39,344 nucleotides of DNA from Ruegeria atlantica (GTDB taxonomy: Bacteria; Pseudomonadota; Alphaproteobacteria; Rhodobacterales; Rhodobacteraceae): contig WQBJ01000034.1 in NCBI GenBank assembly GCA_013032095.1, positions 1 to 39,344 on the forward strand, written 5' to 3'. The notes under the pieces are model-generated. The model had not been told where the DNA came from. It saw only the letters and a list, made by a program, of their open reading frames with translations, and ran no database searches. Numbering within the stretch: the first letter of the stretch is position 1; every line of letters begins with the position of its first letter. Below, one piece after another: positions 32,117-39,344 of this stretch. A program made the translations under genes and the position numbers.

Positions 32117-32934
32117 GGTCTTGTCAGAAGAACTTTGCTTGAGCAGGGCAGGGTGGTTGAATAGCGTTTGGGAATGACCAAACCTGTCTCCTTCAAATAC
32201 TTCAAAACCAGCCCTGAGATCATCCGCCCAGCGGTAATGTTGTATATCCGGTTCCCGCTCTCGCTTCGGAATGTTGAAGATCTGCTGCACGAACGTGGGA
32301 TTGATGTCAGCCACGAAACCGTCCGCTACTGATGGAACAGGTTAGGGCCGAAGTTTGCTTCTGAGATCAGGCGAAAGCGCGTGCAACAACTGCGAGCTTT
32401 TTCAAAATGGAAGTGGCATGTGGACGAAGTCTTTGTGAAAGTGAATGGCAAGCGCTACTACCTCTGGCGGGCCGTCGATCACGAAGGTGAAGCACTTGAA
32501 GCCGTTGTTACTAAACGTCGAAACAAAGCCGCAGCATTGAAATTCCTCAAGAAACTGATGAAGCGATATGGGAACGCCGACGAAGTGGTGACAGATCGCT
32601 TGGCGTCTTACCGTGCCGCTTTGAGAGACCTGAGAGCGCAAGACAGACAATGTACTGAGAGGTGACTCAACAATCGCGTCGAAAACTCACACCTCCCTTT
32701 CCGACAAAGAGAAGGTGCCATGCAAAGATTCAGGCGCAAGCGAAGTTTACAGAAATTCGCAGCCGTTCACTCTCCAGTCTACAAACACTTCAATCACGAA
32801 AGATTACTTAGCAGCAGAGACACATTCAAACTGACACGCATCGCCGCTCTTGCCGAGTGGCGTCAGCTTTGTTCCGTATAAGTTCGCGGATTTGGCGGCA
32901 AACTGAGACTGGTTCGAATTCGTCTGACAGCACC
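32117..32934 (+). mobile_element. IS6-family insertion sequence, complete but inactivated
   Basis: An 818-bp element. The left terminal repeat GGTCTTGTCAGAAGAACT (32117-32134) is roughly complementary to the right one, AATTCGTCTGACAGCACC (32917-32934). Size and a single transposase frame fit the IS6/IS26 family. No 8-bp target duplication is visible (AAGTCCGT to the left, GCCTGAAT to the right), consistent with rearrangement after insertion. It begins 28 bp after the kinase/cyclase gene and cuts a cyclase relic on its right. Confidence 0.85.
32174..32881 (+). pseudogene. IS6-family transposase with two internal stop codons
   Basis: A 235-codon frame from ATG 32174 to TAA 32879-32881, the family's normal length. 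TGA replaces an expected TGG (Trp) at codon 53 (32330-32332, in the VRYWWNR position) and at codon 164 (32663-32665, before LNNRVENSH). The reading frame is otherwise unbroken, with DDE residues in WHVDEVFVKV, VVTDRLASY and NNRVENSHLPF. It is non-functional under the standard code. The C-terminal part resembles the intact-looking end at window position 3-164. Confidence 0.88.
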
Positions 32935-33287
32935 GCCTGAATGACCGCGTCGCCAAAGAAATCGTCACCGATGATCGTAATGTCTCCGATATTGATGCCC
33001 ATTTTGAATTCCATTCGGTGGGCTGTTTCTTCATCGGTTTCCCACTCTTTCAGGGCGTTCTGGATTTCCAGCGTGCACCTAACGGCATCCAGAGCGGACG
33101 AAAATTCCAATAGAACGCCGTCGCCCATGAATTTCACGACACGTACATTTCGAGAATCTACGCGCGGCGAGAAGACATTGTCGAATCATTCAGAAAGGCG
33201 GGAGATTGTCCCGGCTTCATCCAATTCCATCAGATGCGAGTAGCCAGGCACGTCTGCTGAAACGATGGCAGCGAGTTTTCGAAGCAT
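32935..33287 (-). pseudogene. Class III adenylate/guanylate cyclase, N-terminal relic cut by IS6
   Basis: From ATG at 33287 on the minus strand the frame reads MLRKLAAIVSADVPGYSHLM and ELDEAGTISRLSE, then a TGA stop, then continues in the same frame with VVKFMGDGVLLEFSSALDAV, EFKMGINIGDITIIGDDFFG and DAV, where it meets the IS6 end. This is the catalytic domain start of the rhizobial-type cyclase family (both metal Asp sites present). The stop at codon 35 and the loss of everything after GDDFFGDAV make it a pseudogene. No matching 3' part was found on the far side of the IS. Confidence 0.82.
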
Positions 33288-33398
33288 GGATTGTGGCATA
33301 GCAACATAATACTCGAACAACTCCGTCAGAAATAGCTGTATTCCGGTGGAGAAAACCACTGGTCTCGGTAAACAGAGCAGAGGGTCACTTGAAGCTTT

Positions 33399-34295
33399 TC
33401 AGGCTCCATAGCTGTGTCTCGAAACGACCTGTGATTGAGATTTGAGCCACTCGACGAATACCTTAGCCTCAGGACGCTGAAATTCTGCCTGCGTTTGGAT
33501 GTAGTAAACGCCGAAGAGTGGCTCAGAGAACAATTCAATCATCCGACCAGATGAAAGATCTTCCTCAAAAAAAGCTCTGGCAGAATACGTGATACCGTCA
33601 CCCCGGCGAACCGCGGTCATGATAAGGTTCCCCGGCATGTGATTTATGGTCAATGGCTCGGTAGGCACTACCCCGTGATAAGTGAACCAGTCCGCCGCTT
33701 CGTTGGTGCCCAGTTCCTGCAGCCAGGGCAGCTTTGTCAGAGAGGCCGGGTCACGCAGATCTTGGCCTTCGACCAAAGAAGTTGCTCCGATCACGACCAT
33801 GTCGGAGACAAGGACAGCGTCCTCCTCTTTTCGTGGCATGCGTCTGTCGTGATACCTAATGGCGACATCGATACCACCTGGTCTTATCTGAACCAACTCC
33901 GAGGTTGGGTTCAGCATTAGAGTGATCTCTGGATGTTGACGTTGAAACTCGGCCATTCTCGGCAACAACCACTCCACCGCGAACGCTGGTGACATGGTCA
34001 CTTGAACGGGACGGTGCGCTGTGTGTTCTGCCAGTCGCTCGACACCCCTTCTGATGATCTCAAAGCCGATACCCAGTTCACGCGCAAGAATGATGCCTGG
34101 CTCTGTCAATTCAATGCTGCGCCCACGTCTGGAAACGAGAGCTACACCCAGATGCTTTTCCAACGATTTTACCTGCTGGCTGACAGCTGCTTGGGTCACG
34201 TTCAAACATTGAGCTGCCATGGTGTAACTTCCAGCTTCCGCAACCGCTGAGAAAGCGCGCAAAGCGTTTATCGGGGGAAGGTGTAACCAATCCAT
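33399..34295 (-). CDS. LysR-family regulator, GcvA-like
   Basis: A 298-residue protein beginning MDWLHLPPINALRAFSAVAE, the hallmark start of GcvA-type LysR regulators. The helix-turn-helix is AGSYTMAAQCLNVTQAAVSQ near residues 21-40. The effector domain includes MSPAFAVEWLLPRMAEFQ and a DVAIRYHDRR block. It is divergent from the GFA-domain gene, with a 159-bp gap carrying an inverted repeat of LysR type (34307-34323), so control of the GFA/DUF1059 pair is likely. The effector is unknown. Confidence 0.92.
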   Translation of the reverse strand: MDWLHLPPINALRAFSAVAEAGSYTMAAQCLNVTQAAVSQQVKSLEKHLGVALVSRRGRSIELTEPGIILARELGIGFEIIRRGVERLAEHTAHRPVQVTMSPAFAVEWLLPRMAEFQRQHPEITLMLNPTSELVQIRPGGIDVAIRYHDRRMPRKEEDAVLVSDMVVIGATSLVEGQDLRDPASLTKLPWLQELGTNEAADWFTYHGVVPTEPLTINHMPGNLIMTAVRRGDGITYSARAFFEEDLSSGRMIELFSEPLFGVYYIQTQAEFQRPEAKVFVEWLKSQSQVVSRHSYGA

Positions 34296-34306
34296 ACGAT
34301 AGTTTT

Positions 34307-34323
34307 TCTAATGTTTAGTTAGA
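34307..34323. promoter_or_regulatory. Inverted repeat, candidate LysR operator
   Basis: TCTAA (34307-34311) and TTAGA (34319-34323) form a perfect inverted repeat with a 7-bp spacer, the T-N11-A geometry preferred by LysR proteins. It is 12 bp upstream of the LysR start codon, in the gap shared with the divergent GFA gene. Confidence 0.45.
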
Positions 34324-34454
34324 CTATTTGAGTCGCATGATATCGTCATTCTTGGCAGTATTCACAGCAAAATCTGATTTGAAACTCGGAAAGAAGAGTG
34401 GAAAGACTTCATCACTGATGTCAGCTTAGCCGCACGCCAGGAGATCTTGATACG

Positions 34455-34865
34455 ATGGAAAAAATTGAAGGTGGATGTTATTGTGGTGCCATTCGATATC
34501 AGATAGCGACCCCGCCAGTTTGGTCGGGTCATTGCCATTGCCGTTCATGTCAAATGGCCCTTGGCGGTGCCTTTGTGACTTGGGCCAAAGTGGCCGTCGA
34601 AGACTTCGCCGTGATCAAGGGCGAAATCCAACACATTGAGAAAACTCCGGGTATTCGCCGCGGCTTTTGTCGGGATTGTGGAACGACGCTTACATATGCC
34701 AGTGCCCATGAAGTTGAAGGCCAAGACTGGAGCGCCGACGCGTGGTTTGCGGCTGCGACGTTAGATGACCCATCGCTTGCTCAACCAAAAGCCCATGTCT
34801 TCGTTTCACATCAGCAGCCATGGATAAAACTCGACGACGGGCTGTCGACGTTTCTTGAGTTCTAA
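34455..34865 (+). CDS. GFA-family (glutathione-dependent formaldehyde-activating enzyme-like) protein
   Basis: A 136-residue zinc protein of the GFA/CENP-V fold. Cys ligands are in GGCYCGAIRY (residues 6-15), GHCHCRSCQMALGGAFVTW and FCRDCGTTLTY. Members are annotated as S-(hydroxymethyl)glutathione synthases, but most have no proven activity, so only the fold and zinc sites are secure. GGAG lies about 11 bases before the ATG. It is followed 31 bp later by a DUF1059 gene on the same strand, and the divergent LysR gene is the likely regulator. Confidence 0.9.
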   Translation: MEKIEGGCYCGAIRYQIATPPVWSGHCHCRSCQMALGGAFVTWAKVAVEDFAVIKGEIQHIEKTPGIRRGFCRDCGTTLTYASAHEVEGQDWSADAWFAAATLDDPSLAQPKAHVFVSHQQPWIKLDDGLSTFLEF

Positions 34866-34896
34866 TCAACTTTCTGAGCGAACCGAGGAGAAAGTG

Positions 34897-35091
34897 ATGA
34901 ACACTGCATATTCATATGCCTGCAAGGATTGCGAAGGCATGGAGGCCTGCCCAGGTAAAGTGATCGCAGCGACCAAAGATGAAGTATGGAGACACATGGA
35001 ACTGCACGCGGTGGTTGCCCATGGAGAAGACCCTAGCTCGTGGGACGCCGACACTCGAGAATATCTGGGAACATTGATAAAATCCGCTTGA
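34897..35091 (+). CDS. DUF1059 family small protein
   Basis: A 64-residue protein reading YSYACKDCEGMEACPGKVIA, then EVWRHMELHAVVAHGED, matching the DUF1059 pattern (Cys-Lys-Asp, Cys-Pro-Gly, and a His-rich helix L-x-H-A-x2-A-H). The conserved Cys and His residues suggest metal binding; no function is known. The start at 34897 follows GAGGAGAAAGTG; a frame beginning at 34855 overlaps the upstream gene and lacks a site. It is likely co-transcribed with the GFA gene. Confidence 0.85.
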   Translation: MNTAYSYACKDCEGMEACPGKVIAATKDEVWRHMELHAVVAHGEDPSSWDADTREYLGTLIKSA

Positions 35092-35241
35092 TCAAATCAG
35101 TGGAGCTTCGACGACCAGCAAATTCTCGGCCTTAAATTTCGGTTTGGAACGCTTGGCAGCGAAAGGCAATTTTGTCTGCACACCGCAGCGTCGGAGCAGC
35201 AGGGCCAAGGTCTGTTAAGGGCCGTTAATTTGCCTGAGTTA
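35092..35241. repeat. Intergenic stretch with degenerate repeat remnant
   Basis: Between convergent genes. Contains GAACGCTTGGCAGCGAAAGG and CACCGCAGCGTCGGAGCAGC-style sequence (35148-35202), in the manner of the remnants near 17.1, 17.7 and 39.2 kb. No gene and no clear terminator seen. Confidence 0.4.
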
Positions 35242-36705
35242 CTACCAACCCAAAATGGGTTGAAAGACGAAGTGAACCGCTAAAGTGCACAGGGCAATGC
35301 CGCACAAATTGAGCCAAAACCCCGCCCAAACCATATCGGTGATTTTAAGATCAGGGTTCGAAAACACAATCGCATTTGGGGCCGTAGCGACTGGCATCAT
35401 GAAAGACATATTGGCCGCAAGCGCAGCCGGCACGGCCAGTAAAAGCGGGCTCCAATCGAAACCGACAGCAACGGCAGAAACCACCGGAAGTATCGTTGCG
35501 GCCGAGGCTGGGTTTGACATTATCTCGGTCAGAAAGACCATCATTGCAACAACTAGAAGCACCATGACCAGAACCGTGATGTCAATTTCTGACACCTGTT
35601 CTCCGATCCAATCCGCCAGCTCGGTGATCTGAAACGCTAATGCCACGGCTAGCCCACCTCCGATAAGGATCAACACGTTCCAGGGCAATTTCACCGCGGT
35701 GTCCCAGTCGAGGGCGAATTTTGTCAAGCCAGCGTTCACAGGGGTGGCAAAAAGCAATAGAGCGGCAGTTAAGGCCACACCGGTGTCGGTGATTGGCAAT
35801 CCAGTGACGTGGGTAAACTGATCTCCGAAGATCCAACCCATCGCGGCTAGAACAAAGACTGCCGCTACAGTCTTTTCCGCGCGGCCCATCGGCGGAAGCC
35901 GTTCCCGTTCAATGCGAACCGCGTCGGCAAGCTCGTTATCCGCCAAGCCGTCGCACCGAAACAAGACAAAGCTCAACAAGGCCCAGGCGATGAACAACAT
36001 TACCATTGTCACCGGAAGACCAATCATCAGCCAGTCAACGAACTCGACCGTTATGCCGTATTCGCCGGACATGGTTGTCGCCAGCAAAGCATTGACAGGT
36101 GATCCGATTAGCGTGGCCATTCCCCCAATCGATGCGCTGTAGGCCACGGCAAGCATAAGGCCGACAGAAAACCGGCGCAGCTCATCTGAGGCCGCAACTT
36201 TGCTTTTGATGAAGTCGATGACGGACAGCGCAACGGCGTACATCATGATTGTTGCGGCCGTGTTCGTGATCCACATCGAAAGGAATGCGGTTGCAATCAT
36301 GAAGCCAAGGGTCAGATTGCGTGGCCCCGTACCGGCCTTTGAAATGATCGTAAGCGCGATGCGCCGATGAAGGCCGACAGCTTCAATCGCCATGGCCAGC
36401 ATGAACCCACCCAGAAACAGGAATATGAGGGGATGGCCATAGGCCTGCGTGACCGTGCCAATCTCGGCAACTCCGGCAAGAGGCATGACGGCAACCGGTA
36501 GTAATGCAGTGGCGGCTAGGGGAATAGCCTCACTAAGCCACCATGCAACCATCCACGCCAGCAACGCCAGCAACGTCCAACCCGCCTCGGACATGCCGGG
36601 CGGTGGATCAAGCGAACGAACGAGGAAAAATAGTATCGGGCCCGACATTAGCGACAGAAACACGCGCCAACGGGAACGGGTAGACTGGACCTGAAGCTCC
36701 TGCAT
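35242..36705 (-). CDS. DASS-family (SLC13) anion:Na+ symporter
   Basis: A 487-residue membrane protein with about a dozen hydrophobic segments. DASS signatures: WWLSEAIPLAATALLPVAVM, the first Ser/Thr-Asn motif in SMWITNTAATIMMYAVAL, the second in TEIMSNPASAATILPVV, and MPVATAPNAIVF near the end, the SLC13 signature. The family carries di/tricarboxylates or sulfate with sodium. The second motif is SNP rather than the common SNT. The start at 36705 is preferred (AAGG nine bases upstream; the extra 16 residues from 36753 look non-native). It lies 152 bp downstream of a LysR gene on the same strand. The acyl-CoA dehydrogenase beyond it suggests organic-acid uptake. Confidence 0.92.
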   Translation of the reverse strand: MQELQVQSTRSRWRVFLSLMSGPILFFLVRSLDPPPGMSEAGWTLLALLAWMVAWWLSEAIPLAATALLPVAVMPLAGVAEIGTVTQAYGHPLIFLFLGGFMLAMAIEAVGLHRRIALTIISKAGTGPRNLTLGFMIATAFLSMWITNTAATIMMYAVALSVIDFIKSKVAASDELRRFSVGLMLAVAYSASIGGMATLIGSPVNALLATTMSGEYGITVEFVDWLMIGLPVTMVMLFIAWALLSFVLFRCDGLADNELADAVRIERERLPPMGRAEKTVAAVFVLAAMGWIFGDQFTHVTGLPITDTGVALTAALLLFATPVNAGLTKFALDWDTAVKLPWNVLILIGGGLAVALAFQITELADWIGEQVSEIDITVLVMVLLVVAMMVFLTEIMSNPASAATILPVVSAVAVGFDWSPLLLAVPAALAANMSFMMPVATAPNAIVFSNPDLKITDMVWAGFWLNLCGIALCTLAVHFVFQPILGW

Positions 36706-36857
36706 GATGCCAACCTTCGGTGTAACAATCCCGACGATATATCTACGCAGCACTCATGGCCGCGCCTTGTGTCAGACTAGGGTAATCGTCTGGCTTATGT
36801 CATCTGCAGGTTTTCTGTTCGGGTGTTGCTAGCGATAAACCATACGATTTGGGCAGC

Positions 36858-37748
36858 TTAAATTTCCGCGTTTTCCAGACCGGTTATGCTGGCCTCAAGC
36901 AGTGCCTTCAGCTTTGGGCGCCATATTTCTGTCAGGGTGTCTTCCCGTGTAACCAGCGAGATGTTGCGAAACAACGGCTGCGGCTTACAAGGCAGGACAA
37001 GAACCTGATCAGCCCCATACCGCAATACGTCTGTTTTTGGCAAAAGCGCGTACCCGATCCCGCTTTTTACGCAGTTGACGATGGCTTCGATACTGTCGAG
37101 GACTATCACTTCCTTCGACTTCAATTGCATCTGATCGCGGTATTGGGCGATCAGTTTCCCAATGCCCGAGGATGGAATGAAGTGCAGAAAGGGATGTGTC
37201 ATAGATAACTCCGCCAATCCTCCGGCTTTGCTGAGTATTGGCGCGGCAACCACCATTTCTTCACGGAGCAGGGTTTCGCAGGAAAGGTCAAATGTTGCGT
37301 CCGCGATTTCAGTTACAATTGCTGCATCCAGTTGACCGTTTCGGACCTGTTCGCACAAATTCTCCGACAATCCGGTGCTCGTGTTCAACATTGCTTTTGG
37401 AGCCAACTGCGCTGAGTTTCTGAGAAACAAGGGCAGGATACGGGCAGCAGCAGAGGGGACTAACCCGATCCGGTAAGTTCCAGACAGTTGATCGGTGGGC
37501 ACACATCTTGATTTCAGAACTGAGTAGGCATCAACTATTGTCTTGGCGTCCTGAGCAACTCTTATTCCGAGTGGCGTAAGTTTGGGCGGCCGATACCGAC
37601 GATTGAACAACGTTGCGCCAAGTTCTTCTTCCAGCGATTTCATCTGCATGCTGACGGCAGACAGCGTCATGTTGCGCACTTCTGCGGTTCGGGAAAATGA
37701 GCTGTGTTGGGCAATCACAACTAGTGTTTCAAAGGCGGAAATTTGCAT
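36858..37748 (-). CDS. LysR-family transcriptional regulator
   Basis: A 296-residue protein beginning MQISAFETLVVIAQHSSFSR, with the helix-turn-helix TAEVRNMTLSAVSMQMKSLE near residues 20-39. A LysR substrate domain follows (GTYRIGLVPSAAARILPLFL, then DAAIVTEIADATFDLSCE). The start at 37748 gives the canonical LysR N-terminus; a frame to 37859 runs through the divergent gene's upstream region. It faces the acyl-CoA dehydrogenase across a ~92-bp AT-rich gap and lies upstream of the symporter, so it may control either or both. Confidence 0.92.
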   Translation of the reverse strand: MQISAFETLVVIAQHSSFSRTAEVRNMTLSAVSMQMKSLEEELGATLFNRRYRPPKLTPLGIRVAQDAKTIVDAYSVLKSRCVPTDQLSGTYRIGLVPSAAARILPLFLRNSAQLAPKAMLNTSTGLSENLCEQVRNGQLDAAIVTEIADATFDLSCETLLREEMVVAAPILSKAGGLAELSMTHPFLHFIPSSGIGKLIAQYRDQMQLKSKEVIVLDSIEAIVNCVKSGIGYALLPKTDVLRYGADQVLVLPCKPQPLFRNISLVTREDTLTEIWRPKLKALLEASITGLENAEI

Positions 37749-37808
37749 AAATTCAATAAATCTTAATTTAATCACAAAGTAAATTCGATTGAAAATAACA
37801 TGCGAGTC

Positions 37809-37824
37809 CTCACATAATTGTGAG
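37809..37824. promoter_or_regulatory. Perfect inverted repeat upstream of the acyl-CoA dehydrogenase
   Basis: CTCACA (37809-37814) and TGTGAG (37819-37824) surround TAAT. It lies 16 bp before the start codon at 37841 in the LysR/ACAD gap, a position suited to repression or autoregulated control. Arms are 6 of 6. Confidence 0.5.
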
Positions 37825-37840
37825 CAGAGAGGATGACCCA

Positions 37841-39046
37841 ATGCTTGATCAGGGAACAAAGACTTATCAGGAAATCGCCCGTGAACTGGTTCCCGGATTT
37901 GCCGAACGCGCCGGTCACTGGGACGAAACCCGCACCTATTGCTGGGAAAACGTACGTGAACTGACCGATGCCGGACTTATGGGCATGACAATTCCGCCCA
38001 GGTTCGGAGGGCCAGGAGCTTCATACCTTGACGTGGTTCTGGCCGTAGAAGAAATCGCCAAAGCCTGCGCATTGAGCGCCCGGATCGTCGTTGAGGCCAA
38101 TATGGGCGGCATCAGCGCAATCATGGCCTATGGGACGGACCAACAACGGGACTTTGTGGCTCCGCTTGTCCTATCCGGGGACAAGCCCGCGATCTGTATA
38201 ACTGAGCCCAACGCCGGCAGCGCGGCGACCGAGATGCAGACAACAGCCCGGCGTGTTGGCGGAAAATATCTGATCAACGGCAGCAAACACTGGATCACCG
38301 GTGGCGGCGTTTCGAAGCTTTACCTGATTTTTGCGCGTGTTCTGGATGAAGACGGAACCGATCTGGGGATCACCGGTTTTCTGGTTCACTACGATCCCGA
38401 AAACGGTATCGCCCCCAAAGGGTTTGACGTGCTTGGTCGCGAACGGACCATGGGCCTGTGCGGAATGCCCGAAACTGTGCTTCGTTTTACCGATCTGGAA
38501 GTTGATGAGCGTTTCGCGCTGGTCACCCCATCGGGAATAAAACGCGGCTTCGCCGATCTGATGACCGCCTATAACAGCCAGCGTGTCGGGGCCGGAACGG
38601 TGGCCATGGGAATTGCCGCGGGTGCGCTGGAGCATGCGAAGAGATACCTGCGAGAGCGTCATCAGTTCGGTCGCCCATTGCAGGAGTTTCAGGGTCTTCA
38701 ATGGATGCTTGCAGACATGGACACGGTGGTCCATGCGTCCCGTCTGATGTTGCACGAAGCCGCAGGAACTCTTGGATCGACTGGGTTTCCCGACATGATG
38801 ATGGCAGCCCGGGCAAAGGCCTTTGCGTCTGAACAGGCGATCAAAGTCGTCAATGACTCTTTACAAGTATTTGGTGCGCGCGGGTACGGCGCGCAGGAGC
38901 CGATCGAACGCATGTATCGCGACGTGCGCATGTTTACCATCGGCGGTGGAACCGCCCAGATCCTAAAAACACAGGTCGCAGGTAGTTTATTGGGTATTAA
39001 AACGCCACAAACCAGAGACGGGTACACGAAGCTGGCCACGAGTTGA
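37841..39046 (+). CDS. Acyl-CoA dehydrogenase family protein
   Basis: A 401-residue flavoprotein with the complete three-part ACAD fold. Visible are the FAD/substrate loops ICITEPNAGSAATEMQTTAR and GSKHWITGGG in the middle domain, RHQFGRPLQEFQGLQWMLAD in the C-terminal domain, and ARGYGAQEPIERMYRDVRMF at the end. The glutamate that acts as base in medium/short-chain enzymes (in 'YEGT') is Gly here (TIGGGTAQIL), so the base must sit elsewhere, as in isovaleryl-type enzymes, or activity differs. Start at 37841 with GAGAGGA nine bases upstream; a GTG at 37820 is inside the inverted repeat. No CoA ligase or hydratase is visible in the window. Confidence 0.92.
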   Translation: MLDQGTKTYQEIARELVPGFAERAGHWDETRTYCWENVRELTDAGLMGMTIPPRFGGPGASYLDVVLAVEEIAKACALSARIVVEANMGGISAIMAYGTDQQRDFVAPLVLSGDKPAICITEPNAGSAATEMQTTARRVGGKYLINGSKHWITGGGVSKLYLIFARVLDEDGTDLGITGFLVHYDPENGIAPKGFDVLGRERTMGLCGMPETVLRFTDLEVDERFALVTPSGIKRGFADLMTAYNSQRVGAGTVAMGIAAGALEHAKRYLRERHQFGRPLQEFQGLQWMLADMDTVVHASRLMLHEAAGTLGSTGFPDMMMAARAKAFASEQAIKVVNDSLQVFGARGYGAQEPIERMYRDVRMFTIGGGTAQILKTQVAGSLLGIKTPQTRDGYTKLATS

Positions 39047-39344
39047 TAGCTTGAGACCGCTGTAACTACGAAAATTAGGCATCATAAGGTGCCTGATTGA
39101 CGCAGATACGACGTCAAACCCGAGGCTGACTTCGATCCCAGTTTTCAATCGAAGCGAATGGCCGGTCTGACGAGCCGCAACGCAGCATCTTCAGGGTCGG
39201 TCGAAGGTCCGATATAGGCTGTTTGTTTGTGCGGACTGCTTTCCATGGGTCAGATACTACAGTGCATCAGAGGTCTGCTTTGAGCCCTGATGTATGTACC
39301 GGCTGCTGTTCGCAAGTGAGCTTTTGCACGTTCTCGGAAGTCGC
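39047..39344. repeat. Terminal intergenic stretch with dispersed repeat
   Basis: A weak hairpin, ATTAGGCA/TGCCTGAT (39074-39081 and 39090-39097, one G-T pair), follows the dehydrogenase stop codon by 28 bp without a T-run. Bases 39223-39287 match 15132-15196 at 55 of 65 positions. The part before it (GCCGCAACGCAGCATC, ~39175) resembles other intergenic remnants. No gene seen. Confidence 0.5.

Noticed and set aside
32901..32930. GGTTCGAATTC sequence resembling a tRNA T-loop
   Set aside because: It is part of the IS6 right end; no acceptor or anticodon arms surround it.

Overview
The window reads as chromosome or large-replicon DNA of an alphaproteobacterium of the Roseobacter group (Rhodobacteraceae). 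This is inferred from the mix of TRAP transporters, a DUF983 protein, GFA and DUF1059 proteins, LysR/MocR/GlxA-type regulators and moderately GC-rich codon use. No rRNA, tRNA or CRISPR array was found.

Left part (1-17.6 kb), accessory metabolism. The window opens in the 3' end of an IS6-family insertion sequence. Then come an AraC regulator divergent from a short-chain dehydrogenase, with a direct-repeat operator candidate between them; a small methylenetetrahydrofolate-reductase-like protein; a DUF983 membrane protein; and a MocR regulator. A long minus-strand operon (11.0 to 5.1 kb) encodes a TRAP transporter (dctQ-dctM-dctP) and a three-subunit flavin/iron-sulfur amine dehydrogenase of the HcnABC / octopine oxidase / D-hydroxyproline dehydrogenase type. 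It ends in a truncated RidA gene and is faced by a divergent LysR regulator: an uptake-and-oxidation unit for an amino-acid-like or opine-like compound. Next are an NhaC antiporter, a GlxA-type regulator, a secreted sulfatase and a decayed patch holding C-terminal relics of an AraC and a TetR regulator.

Centre (18.0-32.1 kb), the main item: a compact gene cluster for a thiazole/oxazole-modified peptide (TOMM, a RiPP). It contains a SagB-type dehydrogenase, a cytochrome P450, a 76-residue precursor with a nitrile-hydratase-like leader and a core ending in Pro-Pro-Ala-Cys-Cys, and a fused cyclodehydratase (leader-binding/ThiF-like part plus YcaO). These are followed by an unidentified small protein, an FAD monooxygenase-like protein, a flavin-dependent-halogenase-like protein and an 1856-residue kinase / AAA ATPase / GAF / class III cyclase fusion. 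From precursor to kinase-cyclase the genes are on one strand with short gaps or overlaps. The proposed logic is that YcaO plus SagB convert C-terminal cysteines to azoles, the P450, FAD and halogenase-like enzymes tailor the product, and the giant fusion senses or signals. No exporter or leader protease is present, and the right edge stops 28 bp before an IS6 element, so part of the cluster may be lost.

Right part (32.1-39.3 kb). An IS6 pseudogene (two tryptophan codons changed to stops) truncates a separate class III cyclase relic. It is followed by a GcvA-like LysR regulator, a GFA protein with a DUF1059 protein, a DASS anion:sodium symporter, a second LysR regulator and a divergent acyl-CoA dehydrogenase. 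The two IS6 copies lie in the same orientation and bracket about 32 kb. Degenerate intergenic repeats recur through the window; the clearest pair is 15132-15196 and 39223-39287.
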